This document shows, one piece after another, positions 1-6,823 of a DNA stretch of 11,978 nucleotides; position 1 is the first letter of the stretch; each line of letters begins with the position of its first letter. Location of the stretch: assembly GCA_005800465.1 (NCBI GenBank), contig SYFI01000161.1, positions 1 through 11,978 of the forward strand. Reading direction: 5' to 3'. The notes beneath the pieces are model-generated. The model did not search any database. It was given only the letters and a program-made list of their open reading frames with translations, and was not told the DNA's origin. Source of the stretch: Actinomycetota bacterium (GTDB taxonomy: Bacteria > Actinomycetota > Thermoleophilia > Miltoncostaeales > Miltoncostaeaceae). Both the position numbers and the translations under genes were made by a program.

Positions 1-1
1 C

Positions 2-1012
2 CAGGGGCGGCGGATCCTCTTGGGCGACGCCCCGGGCCACGAGCAGTACACGCGCAACATGGTGACCGCCGCGGCCGGCGCCGACGTGGCGATCCTCCTC
101 GTGGATGCCAAGAACGGGCTCACCGACCAGACCCGCCGCCATCTCGCCATCTGCGGCATGCTCGGCGTGGCCGACGTGATCGCCTGCGTCAACAAGATCG
201 ATCTCGTCGATTACGACCAGGCACGCTTCGCCGAGCTGGCCGACGAGCTCGTGGCCGCCTCGATGGCCATCGATGGCCCGCGCATCACGCCCATCCCGCT
301 CTCGGCGCTGGAGGGCGTGAACATCACCGAGCGCTCGGAGGCCACCGCCTGGTACGAGGGCCCCACGGTGCTCGACGTGCTGCATGACCTCGACCGCAAG
401 GTGGCCGAGGAGGAGTTCCGCATGCCGGTGCAGTGGGTGATCCGCCACGACGAGGGCGGCGCCGACGTGCGCGGGCTGGCCGGGCGCATCACCGGCGGCA
501 CCGTGGAAGTGGGCGACGAGGTCGTGGCCCTGCCGTCGGGTCGCACCTCGCGCATCACGCGCATCGACGTGCTGGGCGACGAGCGCCCGAGCGCCAGCGC
601 GCCGCTCAGCGTGACGCTCCACCTTGAGGACGACGTGGATGTCTCGCGCGGCGACGTGATCGCGCCCGTCGGCAACGCGCCGGCCGTGGCCTCGCGGCTC
701 ACGGCCACCATCGCGTGGCTCGACGAGGCACCGCTCACCACGCCGGCGCGCCTCGAGGCCCGCCAGGGCAACCGCCTGGTGCCGGTGATCATCGAGCAAC
801 TGCACGAGCGGCTCGACCTCGCCGCCATGGAGCAGGTACCCGCCGAGGCCCTCGAGGTGAACGACCTGGGAATCGCCACGATGCTCTCGGCGCAGCCGTT
901 GGCCGTGGAGACCTACGGTGACAACCGCGAGATGGGCTCGATGGTTCTGGTCGACCCCGGCAGCAACCGGACCGTGGCCGCTGTGATGGTGCGCGAGGTG
1001 CTCGACCGGTAG
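2..1012 (+). CDS. cysN: Sulfate adenylyltransferase subunit 1 (CysN), 5' end outside window
   Basis: This is the GTPase subunit of ATP sulfurylase. With CysD it makes adenosine 5'-phosphosulfate from sulfate and ATP, driven by GTP hydrolysis, in cytosolic sulfate assimilation. The window opens inside the G domain; 336 codons remain. Visible are the G3 motif DAPGH followed by EQYTRNM (residues 9-20 of the fragment) and the G4 motif NKID (64-67). An EF-Tu-like second domain starts near residue 140, and the third domain ends with the CysN-type stretch NDLGIATMLSAQPLAV and MVLVDPGSNRTVAAVM. About 100 N-terminal residues, including the P-loop, must lie upstream (family knowledge). The reading frame is open from base 2, so no start can be assigned. 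It ends without a fused APS kinase domain, so this is CysN rather than a CysNC fusion. No cysC or other cys gene follows; the next gene is a secreted glycosidase. Confidence 0.93.
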   Translation, partial: QGRRILLGDAPGHEQYTRNMVTAAAGADVAILLVDAKNGLTDQTRRHLAICGMLGVADVIACVNKIDLVDYDQARFAELADELVAASMAIDGPRITPIPLSALEGVNITERSEATAWYEGPTVLDVLHDLDRKVAEEEFRMPVQWVIRHDEGGADVRGLAGRITGGTVEVGDEVVALPSGRTSRITRIDVLGDERPSASAPLSVTLHLEDDVDVSRGDVIAPVGNAPAVASRLTATIAWLDEAPLTTPARLEARQGNRLVPVIIEQLHERLDLAAMEQVPAEALEVNDLGIATMLSAQPLAVETYGDNREMGSMVLVDPGSNRTVAAVMVREVLDR

Positions 1013-1032
1013 CGCTTTTTTGGACAAAGGGC

Positions 1033-1038
1033 TACGGT
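1033..1038 (+). promoter_or_regulatory. Predicted -10 box of a leaderless promoter (TACGGT)
   Basis: TACGGT fits TANNNT and lies 6 nt before the ATG at 1045, so transcription would start at or next to the start codon. No Shine-Dalgarno sequence lies at the usual distance. No clear -35 box is found, because 17 nt upstream falls at the end of cysN. A run of six T (1016-1021) follows the cysN stop, but I see no convincing hairpin before it. Confidence 0.45.
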
Positions 1039-1044
1039 AACCAC

Positions 1045-3588
1045 ATGGGTCCCTCGTCCCGCATGCGCACGGCGTTCGCGGCCTTCGCCGCCGCCACGCT
1101 CACCGGCCTCGCCGTACTCGCCGGCGTCGCGTCAGCGGGAAACACCTCCCCGTGGAAGATCACGGTGGTCAACAGCACCGGCCAGGACCCGGCCAATGTC
1201 TACGTAGCCCTGCCGAGCTCGGGATCCCCGCCGACCGCCCCCGACGTGCTGCCCACCGGCTTCGCGATGGACACCGCCTATGCGCTCGACCCCATCGGTA
1301 CATCCACCCCGTGGGTGAGCGAGGGCAACAACCGCTACTCCATCACCCTGCAGGGTGCCTGGAACTCGGGGACGATCCTCTACAGCGTCGGCCAGCCCTA
1401 CGCGTCCAAGCCCACCGCCGGGCAGAACACCAGCCCCTACGACTTCTCCGAGCTCACGGTCGACTCCAACGGTTCCTTGAACGGTGACATCTCCTCGGTC
1501 GACCAGATCGGCGTGCCGGCCCGTCTGTCCGTGCTTGCCCCGGGGCGCGTGCAGGCCAACCGCGATGGGTCGAGCCAGCCCGCCACCGAGTACGTCGGCT
1601 GCGTCAACGCGACCTGGAACCTCCTGCAGCGCTACGCGGGCAGCACGCCGCAGAACACCTTCCGCACCTCGGGCGGGCAGTTCCTCCAGCTACTCGGCCC
1701 GTCGGCCGGTGGCGCATGGGCCAACTACCCGAGCTTCCAGACCTATGTGACCAATGTGGCCCGCACGGGGTTCACGGTGAAGGGCAGCTTCGCCGGGATC
1801 ACCAAAGAGATCGGCCCCGGCGGCATCGCCAGGAACGTGCCGGCCTCGACGTACACCTACACGGGAGCGCTGACCCCCGATGGCCAGTGGATCAAGCTCA
1901 CGGGAATCCTGGAACCCGCCCAGTATGCGAACCCGATGGACATGTACGTGCCGGTGGCCGAGATGTGGACGCACAACAATTCGGTGTGGAGAGGCGCGAA
2001 CGGCTGGGGCGTGTACCGGCAGAATGGCCCGTACGTGCTGGTGCTTCAGGGGCAACCCCAGCCATCCATGGGGGCCACCGCCTTCTATTACACCGGCGAC
2101 GGCTCGGTGCCGACCAGTGGCCCGACGACGCTCTCGGGATGGACGCCGGTCAGCCCGCCTGCGGGGGCGTACGCCGCCGACGCCAATGACATCTACGGGT
2201 GGATCTACGGCGACCTCGCGGCCTCGTTCGCCATGGGCTACTGGGGCTCGAACTACGGCAGCGACTCGTCGGCGTGGAACACCAATGCCAACCCGCCGTG
2301 GGGCGTGCGCCCTGCGGGGAAGGTGCCGTTCGCGGCCGCCTGGGCCAATCCCTATCCGGGGTACCCGCTGTTCAACGTGTACCAGGCCGCGGTGGACGCC
2401 ACCGGAACCACCTATGGCTCGCCCCTGAACGACCGCTTCACCCCGCCCGAGACCGCGAGCCCCGAGATCGGCGTGACGCCCCCGGCGTCGTCGGGCGCCT
2501 ACACCTGGCAGGTGGAACTGCTGGCCCAGCAGGGCTGCGCGCAGGCGCTCAGCGTGTCGCCGGCGAGCGGCCCGTCGTCGGGCGGCCAGCAGGTGACCAT
2601 CACCGGGCGCAACTTCCACCAGGGCGCCACGGTCACCTTCGGCGGGACGGCGGCCACCAACGTGCAGGTCACCCACAACCCGGCGACCTCGCTCGACACC
2701 ATCACGGCCACCACGCCCAGGGCACCTGCCGGCGGCCCGGTGAATGTGCGCGTCACCAACAAGTACGGCTCGAAGGGCCTCAACATCGACACCAGCGTGC
2801 TGGCGTCGGCATACGCCTATCCCGCCGCGGGATCCGGCTCCAAATCGGGCGGCAACGCCGCGGGCATCCCCGTGGCCCCCGGTGGAGTCGCGCTTGGCGC
2901 CGGCATCTCCAAGTACCCCAAGGCCAACTGCTCGATCACCCAGGTGGTGCGCGACCCCATGCAGGCGAAGCCCGCCCGCGCGCCCAAGGTGACTGTCCCC
3001 TCGGGCGGCATCATGGCGCTGTCGGTTCACGGGCTGCCGAAGAAGGCCGAGGCCTCCATCGACATCCAGGTGAACGGCCAGTGGACGTACCTCGGGCGCG
3101 TGCGGTCGAACCCCAAGGGCTACGCCGTGCTGCCCCGCTATGCGCAGACCACGCGCGGGCAGTCCACGCTCATCCGCGCCCGCATCGGCAAGAAGGGCGT
3201 GCGCTACCTGCGCACCATTGCCGGCCCGCCGCGTGACTGGGGTGGTCAGGCGCTGAGCACGGTGGTGACCAAGTACCCGGTGGGCACCTGCCCGGTGCAC
3301 TACTCCGCGGCGAAGAAGCCCGCAGCGGCGAGCATCACGAAGGCACCCGTGGCATCCGTGCCGCTCGGCGGCATCACGGTCGTGCGCGTGCGCGGCCTCA
3401 AGCGCAACGAGAGCACCGGCGTGGACGTGAAGATCGGATCCGGCTGGCGCTTCGTGGGCCGCGTGAAGGCCGCCCGCAACGGACTCCTGGCCATGCCGCC
3501 CGTGGCGGTGAACCAGCGCGGGCAGGTGGTGCAGGTGCGACTGCGCGGAGACGACTCCAACCGCTACGTGAAGTTGAAGGCCTCGTAG
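1045..3588 (+). CDS. Secreted GH64-like beta-1,3-glucanase with IPT/TIG domain and two C-terminal repeats
   Basis: An 847-residue exported protein that probably cleaves beta-1,3-glucan outside the cell. A signal peptide covers residues 1-31, with predicted cleavage after ASA. Residues ~36-500 resemble the thaumatin-like GH64 family. The start WKITVVNSTG, the stretch SPYDFSELTVD then DISSVDQIGVP (Glu136 and Asp153, 17 residues apart, close to the catalytic Glu/Asp spacing I recall for GH64), and LFNVYQAAVDATGTTYGSP near the end all fit. Residues ~502-592 are an IPT/TIG immunoglobulin-like domain (LSVSPASGPSSGGQQVTITG). Two diverged copies of a ~75-residue module follow (~649-724 and ~770-845, period 121), sharing VPxGGI, a W(T/R)-(Y/F)-(L/V)-GRV core and RGQ. 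These may be adhesion or wall-binding modules (inference). The start follows from the signal peptide and the -10 box. The gene is 32 bp after cysN and functionally unrelated to it. GH64 activity is not proven by what I can see; a non-catalytic thaumatin-like protein is the alternative. Confidence 0.72.
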   Translation: MGPSSRMRTAFAAFAAATLTGLAVLAGVASAGNTSPWKITVVNSTGQDPANVYVALPSSGSPPTAPDVLPTGFAMDTAYALDPIGTSTPWVSEGNNRYSITLQGAWNSGTILYSVGQPYASKPTAGQNTSPYDFSELTVDSNGSLNGDISSVDQIGVPARLSVLAPGRVQANRDGSSQPATEYVGCVNATWNLLQRYAGSTPQNTFRTSGGQFLQLLGPSAGGAWANYPSFQTYVTNVARTGFTVKGSFAGITKEIGPGGIARNVPASTYTYTGALTPDGQWIKLTGILEPAQYANPMDMYVPVAEMWTHNNSVWRGANGWGVYRQNGPYVLVLQGQPQPSMGATAFYYTGDGSVPTSGPTTLSGWTPVSPPAGAYAADANDIYGWIYGDLAASFAMGYWGSNYGSDSSAWNTNANPPWGVRPAGKVPFAAAWANPYPGYPLFNVYQAAVDATGTTYGSPLNDRFTPPETASPEIGVTPPASSGAYTWQVELLAQQGCAQALSVSPASGPSSGGQQVTITGRNFHQGATVTFGGTAATNVQVTHNPATSLDTITATTPRAPAGGPVNVRVTNKYGSKGLNIDTSVLASAYAYPAAGSGSKSGGNAAGIPVAPGGVALGAGISKYPKANCSITQVVRDPMQAKPARAPKVTVPSGGIMALSVHGLPKKAEASIDIQVNGQWTYLGRVRSNPKGYAVLPRYAQTTRGQSTLIRARIGKKGVRYLRTIAGPPRDWGGQALSTVVTKYPVGTCPVHYSAAKKPAAASITKAPVASVPLGGITVVRVRGLKRNESTGVDVKIGSGWRFVGRVKAARNGLLAMPPVAVNQRGQVVQVRLRGDDSNRYVKLKAS
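2548..2822 (+). other. IPT/TIG domain within the GH64-like protein
   Basis: Residues ~502-592 have the family pattern P-xx-GP-xx-GG-xx-V-T-I-x-G-x-N-F, then a V-x-F-G-G-T-A turn and a V-N-V-R-V-T-N strand ending the domain. Such domains commonly act as spacers or carbohydrate/adhesion modules in secreted bacterial enzymes. Confidence 0.8.
2989..3582 (+). repeat. Two diverged C-terminal protein modules (protein-level repeat)
   Basis: Copy 1 covers residues ~649-724 and copy 2 ~770-845 of the GH64-like protein. Both read VPxGGI, then a (V/R)xGL(P/K)K turn, a W followed two residues later by (L/V)GRV, a (G/A)-(Y/L)-x-(V/A)-(L/M)-P stretch, RGQ and a closing (V/R)R(Y/L) strand. Each is preceded by a short linker containing KYP and a Cys (KYPKANC; KYPVGTC). 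The repeat is visible in protein only; the DNA has diverged. Confidence 0.65.
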
Positions 3589-3798
3589 GCCAGGCAGGCA
3601 GGGTGAGCCCGCCGGTGGCGCGCAGCGGCGACGAGCGACGGCGCCGCAGGGTGATCCCGCCCGCGTGCGCGTAAAGGGTGCACGGTCGCGATCTTGATCA
3701 AATCAGACGGAAACGGGACACCAGGTGCAGGGCCCGCACGAGTTCGGGGGTCGATGGCCATGACGTGATGATCCCCAACGCAGGTGGCGCCCGCCCGC
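3589..3798. other. Intergenic region with a possible terminator and an imperfect direct repeat
   Basis: Between the two secreted-protein genes. A 15-bp near-repeat (CAGGGTGAGCCCGCC at 3599-3613 and CAGGGTGATCCCGCC at 3647-3661, one mismatch) flanks a GC-rich inverted repeat (GCGGCG at 3625-3630, CGCCGC at 3642-3647) that could serve as a T-less terminator for the upstream gene. The 8-bp palindrome TTGATCAA lies at 3694-3701. I see no gene here; the open frame running into the next gene from 3678 lacks coding character before 3834. Confidence 0.35.
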
Positions 3799-3827
3799 TT
3801 GCCCGCGCCGGCCGAACGGTATATAAC
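3799..3827 (+). promoter_or_regulatory. Promoter with -35 TTGCCC, 17-nt spacer, -10 TATAAC
   Basis: The best housekeeping-type promoter in the window. TTGCCC lies at 3799-3804 and TATAAC at 3822-3827, exactly 17 nt apart. The -10 box ends 6 nt before the ATG at 3834, so the transcript is probably leaderless. This also rules against starts further upstream in the same frame. Confidence 0.65.
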
Positions 3828-3833
3828 AATGGC

Positions 3834-5567
3834 ATGGACCCCCCATCTGGCACCGGGCGCCGTCCCGGCCGTCGTGCGCCGCTGGTGATCCTGACGCTTC
3901 TCGTGGCCCTGGCCATGGCGCTCGGGGCGGGTGCCGCGCGCGCCCCGGCTGTGCCGCCGCCCGGCATGAACACGCTGTTCTTCAGCCCGAGCAGGTCCGG
4001 CGGCTGTAGCGACGGCCAGGTATCCGCCCTGGGCGAGGCGTCGGCGCCGCCCGGGCAATCCCCCACCAGCCCCACGGTCGTCACCCCGTGGAACGCGGGA
4101 CTTAGCCTGCTGAACTCCCCTGGGGGCCCATTCTGGACCCTCGACGGGGCCTATGCATCGGGCATGGCCGCGACGTCGTGGAACTACTCGTTCGGCTATC
4201 CCTGGCAAGACGAGCCCGAGTTAGCCTTGCTCGGCGGCACGGTCCCCGGGTGGAGCACGGTGGTCTACTTCACGAGCAGTTGCGGCTCGCCGCAGAACCT
4301 CGAGAACTACATCCTCGCCCAGTGCTACCAGGCGAATGGTTCGGGACCGCTCGGGGGGTGCTTGGCGGGGGCGGATAAGATGAGGTGCGACGCCTGCCCT
4401 GGCCCTCAGGCCAAGTTCGCGTGGGGCGCGTTCACGACGGCGGGCAACGGGGCATCGTGGCTCGTCGGCGCAGGCCTCGCATTCGACACCATCCACAACA
4501 CCCTCTACTTCACCACGGCCCCGAACGGCTGCACGGGCGAGAAAACTTGCACGGTCAGCGTGTGGTCGTCGCCGGCCGCCACGATGTACGGGGAGCAACT
4601 CTCGCCGACGCTCGTGACGACTCTCCCGGGGATCTCCAGCCCGTTGTACATGGCCGTCGATCCGATCGGCCAGACGCTCTACCTCACCGGGCCCCCTGGC
4701 GCCGAAGTGATCTCGGTGCCGACCTCCGGGGGTCAGGCATCCACCGTGCTCTCGGGCTCGCAGTGGATATCCGGTTCCACGGTGGTGGGGATGGCCTTCG
4801 ACCCCTCGACCGGGCTCCTCTACGTGATGTCGCCCCAGACGGGCTATGAGATGAACCAGATAACGCAGGTGCCGGTGGGCGGTGGGTCCCCGTCCATAGT
4901 GTTCACTAATACCGTCCTTCAAAACGCCATGGGCGGCGGCGAGGTATCCGGCCTCACGGTGGACCCGGCCAACGCCTTCGTCGCATGGGGGTTGGTCCCC
5001 CATGGCCCGGGAAATACCGGCTCAATCATGTGGGGTCCGCTCGATGCGACCCCATCCGGCGGACCGAGTTCGTTGACGTACGGGTGGGCCGGCAGCAACG
5101 ATGGTGTGGCCGCGTACATCTGGGCCCTGGCAATCGCCGGCGGGGTGGGAACGTGCCAGTACGAGGGCACCACCTTCCCGTGCCCCACGACCACCGTGGG
5201 CGCCTCGGGTGTGACGACGCGCGAGGCCGCGGACGGAACGGTGGCGATACCCATCCGGGCATACCAAGCGGGCGTCAATGGCCCCGCACCGCCGGCGCAG
5301 GCCTCCGAGCACGGTGGCGTGGCGGCCGCCCCGGTGCGCGGGCCGATGGTGGTGGCGTTCCGCGATCGCCGATCGGGACGCACGTTGGCGACGGTGCGTC
5401 CCGGGTTCACGGTTCGCGTGAACGCCCAGGGCGTGCGCCGGGTGGAGGTGCCCGCGGCGGCGCGCGAGGCGCTTCGCAGCGGCCACCTCGAGGTGCGCGT
5501 GCGCACCCGGAACGCCGGCACCAGCCAGGGGTGGCGCACGCGGACCCTCACGGTGCGCCCGCGCTGA
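3834..5567 (+). CDS. Secreted Cys-rich beta-propeller-like protein, function unknown
   Basis: A 577-residue exported protein that I do not recognise as a named family. An Arg-rich n-region (GRRPGRRAP) and hydrophobic core (LVILTLLVALAMALGAG) give a signal peptide of about 37 residues. The middle carries at least four related strand motifs: GLAFDTIHNTLYF (214), YMAVDPIGQTLYL (272), GMAFDPSTGLLYV (319) and GLTVDPANAFVAW (373). Spacing is 47-58 residues, as expected for blades of an NHL/SMP-30/YncE-like propeller (inference). At least ten cysteines are scattered through it, including RCDACPG, GCTGEKTC and GTCQYEGTTFPC, which suggests disulfides outside the cell. The last ~75 residues are a separate Arg/Val-rich beta segment (from MVVAFRDRRSGRTL). 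The start at 3834 is set by the signal peptide and the promoter; an in-frame start at 3678 would bury the signal peptide. It is probably transcribed alone, with a strong hairpin after the stop. Confidence 0.8.
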   Translation: MDPPSGTGRRPGRRAPLVILTLLVALAMALGAGAARAPAVPPPGMNTLFFSPSRSGGCSDGQVSALGEASAPPGQSPTSPTVVTPWNAGLSLLNSPGGPFWTLDGAYASGMAATSWNYSFGYPWQDEPELALLGGTVPGWSTVVYFTSSCGSPQNLENYILAQCYQANGSGPLGGCLAGADKMRCDACPGPQAKFAWGAFTTAGNGASWLVGAGLAFDTIHNTLYFTTAPNGCTGEKTCTVSVWSSPAATMYGEQLSPTLVTTLPGISSPLYMAVDPIGQTLYLTGPPGAEVISVPTSGGQASTVLSGSQWISGSTVVGMAFDPSTGLLYVMSPQTGYEMNQITQVPVGGGSPSIVFTNTVLQNAMGGGEVSGLTVDPANAFVAWGLVPHGPGNTGSIMWGPLDATPSGGPSSLTYGWAGSNDGVAAYIWALAIAGGVGTCQYEGTTFPCPTTTVGASGVTTREAADGTVAIPIRAYQAGVNGPAPPAQASEHGGVAAAPVRGPMVVAFRDRRSGRTLATVRPGFTVRVNAQGVRRVEVPAAAREALRSGHLEVRVRTRNAGTSQGWRTRTLTVRPR

Positions 5568-5576
5568 CGCCCCGCA

Positions 5577-5603
5577 GGCCGGACCGCACGGCGCGGTCCG
5601 GCC
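5577..5603 (+). terminator. 11-bp perfect hairpin after the propeller-like gene
   Basis: GGCCGGACCGC (5577-5587), loop ACGGC, GCGGTCCGGCC (5593-5603), starting 9 bp after the stop codon. No T-tract follows, as is common for hairpin terminators in high-GC actinobacteria. It ends 12 bp before the predicted -10 box of the next (broken) gene and so insulates the two. Confidence 0.65.
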
Positions 5604-5615
5604 ACGTGGGGCAAT

Positions 5616-5621
5616 TACCAT
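5616..5621 (+). promoter_or_regulatory. Predicted -10 box of the dxs remnant (TACCAT)
   Basis: TACCAT fits TANNNT and ends 7 nt before the GTG at 5629, the start that gives the DXS-like N-terminus. The arrangement matches the other leaderless starts in the window, so the control region of the lost gene appears to survive. No -35 box is recognisable; that position lies in the terminator stem. Confidence 0.4.
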
Positions 5622-5628
5622 GGGTCGC

Positions 5629-5793
5629 GTGACAGACATCGCATCCGCGTACCCGCTGCTGGCGTGCCTCGACGGCCCCGGGCAGCTCCATGAATGGACG
5701 ATGCGCAGCTCGAGGCCCTCGCGGCCGAAATGCGCAGCGCCATCATCGACACCGTCTCGCAGACCGGCGGCCACCTGGGCTCGAGCCTCGGCA
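5629..5793 (+). pseudogene. dxs: N-terminal fragment of 1-deoxy-D-xylulose-5-phosphate synthase, frameshifted
   Basis: About 55 codons match the start of DXS, the thiamine-diphosphate enzyme that begins the MEP isoprenoid pathway. From GTG 5629 the frame reads VTDIASAYPLLACLDGPGQL. Near 5690 the homology moves to another frame and continues as MDDAQLEALAAEMR, then SAIIDTVSQTGGHLGSSLG (from 5694). In intact DXS these blocks are contiguous (PLL..I.sP.dL, then L..La.EiR, then v..tGGHLgssLGvvElt). Homology stops exactly at LG, where VVELT should follow. A full DXS has about 630 residues, so more than 90% is missing, including the thiamine-binding regions, and the remnant cannot be active. The short match is specific because GGHLGSSLG is a DXS hallmark. 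A working dxs is presumably elsewhere in the genome. Confidence 0.78.
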
Positions 5794-5795
5794 CG

Positions 5796-5889
5796 GCACG
5801 GCATGGTGCTCTCGCCCGACGGCGTGCATCTCAATACCGAGGGCGCAGGCGTCGTGGCCGATCTGGCCGGGGACTTCCTGGCGGAGTGA
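5796..5889 (+). pseudogene. C-terminal tail of an SGNH/GDSL hydrolase joined to the dxs remnant
   Basis: The last ~30 codons before the TGA at 5887-5889 read ARHGMVLSPDGVHLNTEG, then AGVVADLAGDFLAE. This resembles block V of SGNH hydrolases, with the catalytic pair D-x-x-H in DGVH followed by the usual (N/T)xxG and a closing amphipathic helix. The Ser, Gly and Asn blocks are absent, so it is only a tail. It lies in the same frame as GTG 5629 but not in the frame of the second dxs block. The junction falls in GGCACGGCACGGCAT (5790-5804), a short tandem repeat that could have mediated a deletion. The match rests on a short segment. Confidence 0.55.
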
Positions 5890-5990
5890 CCGCCAGTGGA
5901 ACCACGGCAGGGCTCATCAGGACGGCGTGAGAACGACCGCCGGGGCCGATGTGTGCGACGCGTGGTGCGCCGGGGCCCCACGAGTGCCAG
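5890..5990. other. Short intergenic stretch between the remnant and the convergent methyltransferase gene
   Basis: No gene seen. A weak inverted repeat (CGTGG 5961-5965, CCACG 5978-5982, around a GGGGCCCC core) lies just after the methyltransferase stop in its direction and might help termination. Confidence 0.25.
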
Positions 5991-6794
5991 TCAGGAGGGC
6001 TTGCGGGCGATGGCGTACAGCTTGGTGAAGTCATACGTCCAACCACGGGGGCCGCATGCCTCATGCATGTTCTTCTCCACCCTCGCCATGTACTCAGCCA
6101 CGTCGCCTTCGGACTGGTCGCCGATCAGATGTCCGGCCACCACGCGCATGCGCTCCATGTAGGCCTCGACTGTGGTGTGCCGCACCCGCCGCTCCATCCA
6201 GATGTCGTTGACGTCGAGCCCCGCCTGCAGGAGGTAGTCCTCCATCTCAGGGATATCGCGCTGCACGGCATCGAATGCGCCCAGCCACGTGTAGTTCATG
6301 GGCTCGGTGTTGGCCAGGATGTCGCGGTAGATCTGCTCGCCACCACGCCCCGAACACAGAATGGCCAGTACGCCACCGGGCTTGAGAACCCGGGCCATGG
6401 CCTTGGCGGCATCCCACTTGTTGGGAAACCAGTGGTAGGCCATAGAGCAGATGGCCAGATCGAAGGTGCCGTCTGTCACGGGCATGTGCTCCACGTCGCC
6501 CTGAGCGAGTGTGATGTCAATGCCCTCAATGCTGCCGACCTTCATCTGGAACTGCTCGAGCATCCCTTCTGACGGGTCAACGCCCGTGATGCGCGCTGGG
6601 TGGAACCGGTCAACCAGTGCCTGAGTGGCCCAGCCAGTGCCGCAGCCGATGTCAATCACGTCGTCGTACTGCCCGGCGGGGATCGAAATGATCAGGCGCT
6701 GTGCGCCACCGATGTTGAACCGCACCGCATCGTCGTAGTCGCTCGCGGTGTCGGTAAAGCCCTCGGCGACGATGCTCGATTGGTCACTGCTCAT
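5991..6794 (-). CDS. Class I SAM-dependent methyltransferase (Methyltransf_11 type)
   Basis: A 267-residue cytosolic enzyme predicted to transfer a methyl group from S-adenosylmethionine to an unknown small substrate. The Rossmann-fold motifs are in order: motif I VIDIGCGTGWAT (46-57), the acidic residue after strand 2 (GVDPSEGML, Asp73), LAQGDVEHMP (97-105), FDLAICSMAYHWF (111-123) and LKPGGVLAIL. This layout matches the UbiE/BioC/Methyltransf_11 group, which does not fix the substrate. The ATG at 6794 is preceded by GGAGG four nt upstream (complement of 6799-6803), a strong ribosome-binding site. An in-frame start at 6863 would overlap the upstream protease gene and adds only low-complexity Arg/Ser sequence. 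It follows the protease gene by 29 bp on the same strand with no promoter seen, so the two are probably co-transcribed. A functional link with a secreted protease is not obvious. Confidence 0.88.
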   Translation of the reverse strand: MSSDQSSIVAEGFTDTASDYDDAVRFNIGGAQRLIISIPAGQYDDVIDIGCGTGWATQALVDRFHPARITGVDPSEGMLEQFQMKVGSIEGIDITLAQGDVEHMPVTDGTFDLAICSMAYHWFPNKWDAAKAMARVLKPGGVLAILCSGRGGEQIYRDILANTEPMNYTWLGAFDAVQRDIPEMEDYLLQAGLDVNDIWMERRVRHTTVEAYMERMRVVAGHLIGDQSEGDVAEYMARVEKNMHEACGPRGWTYDFTKLYAIARKPS

Positions 6795-6823
6795 GGATCC
6801 TCCGGCGGTTTGACGGGGCGACG

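Noticed and set aside
1010..1021. Possible intrinsic terminator after cysN (six T)
   Set aside because: No stable hairpin precedes the T-run within a suitable distance; the best stem is four pairs.
1690..3300. 536-codon open frame on the minus strand opposite the GH64-like gene
   Set aside because: Rich in Arg, Gly and His with no domain, on the opposite strand of a clear secreted protein; a high-GC shadow.
3694..3701. TTGATCAA palindrome as an FNR/CRP-type site
   Set aside because: The FNR-type pattern needs TTGAT and ATCAA separated by four bases; here they overlap, and an 8-bp palindrome is expected by chance.
3678..3833. Upstream in-frame extension of the propeller-like protein
   Set aside because: It would put 52 charged residues before the signal peptide, and the TTGCCC-17-TATAAC promoter lies within it.
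5022..5981. 319-codon minus-strand frame across the end of the propeller-like gene and the dxs remnant
   Set aside because: Low-complexity Arg/Ala/His sequence with no recognisable motif; it runs antisense through the terminator hairpin and a supported gene.
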